From positions 1-6,721 of the forward strand of contig JAHFEM010000107.1 in assembly GCA_023248505.1 (NCBI GenBank): a DNA stretch of 6,721 bases, written 5' to 3'. Source of the DNA: Nitrospirota bacterium. Its GTDB lineage: Bacteria > Nitrospirota > Nitrospiria > SBBL01 > Manganitrophaceae. The notes under the pieces are model-generated. The model saw nothing but the letters and a program-made list of their open reading frames with translations, was not told the origin of the DNA and ran no database searches. Positions 6,255 through 6,721 of this stretch are shown in pieces. The translations under genes were made by a program, and so were the position numbers. The first letter of the stretch is position 1; each line of letters begins with the position of its first letter.

Positions 6255-6721
6255 ATGAAAGTTTTATTCTTCTCCACCCTGATCGTTCTGGCGATTGTCT
6301 TTGATGCCCACGCCGGCGAGGAGGATGTCGTTTTGGAGTTGGAAGGGCGTTATTGGTTTGCCGATCTGAAAGCAAGCGCGAGGTTCGATGACCAGGTCCG
6401 CGGAACCGATGTCGACTTGGAAAAAGATCTCAACTTAGGTGAAAAGAATTTTCCTGAGGGAAGACTCACCTGGCATACGGGACCGAAGAGCAATTTGTTC
6501 TTCGATGCGACCTGGGCCAAGTGGGAGGGAGAAGAGACCCTGAGCCAAACCGTTGCCATTCGGGACCGGACGTTCGATATCGGAGCGCGCGTCGCTTCGG
6601 AGCTCGATTTCCAACTCTACCGGATCGGTTGGGTTTGGCAGTTCCTCGACGCCTCCGACGGCTTGATTCGGTTCGGCACGCTTTTCGATATCCGAGTCGT
6701 CGCCGCCGATTTTTCGATCGA
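6255..6721 (+). CDS. Exported protein, probable outer-membrane beta-barrel, 3' truncated by window edge
   Basis: An open frame runs from ATG 6255 to the window end without a stop, giving 155 complete codons. AGAGAGG (6244-6250) lies 4 nt before the ATG. Residues 1-20 form a Sec signal peptide: Lys2, hydrophobic core LFFSTLIVLAIVF, and AHA as the cleavage site before GEED. The mature sequence has alternating strands with aromatic edges (for example LEGRYWF near 28-35, NLFFDATWAKWEG near 81-93, LDFQLYRIGWVWQFLD near 115-130) and Gly/Asp turns, with no helical membrane segment. This looks like the N-terminal half of an outer-membrane beta-barrel. I do not recognise a specific family. It starts 36 nt after the outer-membrane factor stop, on the same strand, so it is probably in the same transcription unit. 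It differs from the barrel candidate at 892-1707. Its role in the export or sugar system is not evident from sequence. Confidence 0.8.
   Translation, partial: MKVLFFSTLIVLAIVFDAHAGEEDVVLELEGRYWFADLKASARFDDQVRGTDVDLEKDLNLGEKNFPEGRLTWHTGPKSNLFFDATWAKWEGEETLSQTVAIRDRTFDIGARVASELDFQLYRIGWVWQFLDASDGLIRFGTLFDIRVVAADFSI

Overview
The window is a gene-dense, GC-rich stretch in which every supported gene reads on the + strand. Lipoprotein and Sec-type signal peptides, two predicted outer-membrane barrels and a TolC/NodT-type outer-membrane factor show a Gram-negative (diderm) host. The protein style (MGH1-like glycosidase, short outer-membrane barrels, ATTCCCG/CGGGAAT dispersed palindrome) would fit a Nitrospirota or Deltaproteobacteria-like lineage, but no marker gene is present and this is only a weak guess. 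No tRNA, rRNA, CRISPR array, transposase or integrase was seen.

Layout: (1) 1-863, the C-terminal part of a GH63-related MGH1-like glycosidase that begins before the window. (2) 892-1707, a small secreted protein, probably an outer-membrane beta-barrel, with a nine-C tract just after its signal peptide. (3) 1772-3211, a complete major facilitator sugar porter with all the family signatures and XylE-type sugar-binding residues. (4) 3211-3660, a DUF3302 (YiaW/YibI-like) small membrane protein overlapping the porter by one base. (5) 3677-4633, a YiaV/YibH-like HlyD-family membrane fusion protein. (6) 4634-4778, a spacer holding a 77-bp nested inverted repeat. (7) 4779-6218, a NodT-family outer-membrane factor lipoprotein. 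(8) 6255 to the window edge, the start of another exported, probably barrel-forming protein that is cut off by the window end.

How the genes may work together: genes 3 to 5 are tightly packed (1-nt overlap, then a 16-nt gap) and are very likely cotranscribed. The outer-membrane factor probably belongs to the same unit despite the repeat-bearing spacer. The fusion protein and outer-membrane factor supply the periplasmic and outer-membrane parts of a tripartite envelope conduit. No RND, ABC or EmrB-type pump is encoded here; the inner-membrane slot is occupied by the DUF3302 protein and, by context only, the sugar porter. The upstream glycosidase and the porter suggest a carbohydrate theme (hydrolysis or uptake of a glycoside), but no substrate can be read from the sequence. 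The most interesting point is this pump-less DUF3302-MFP-OMF set coupled to a sugar porter.
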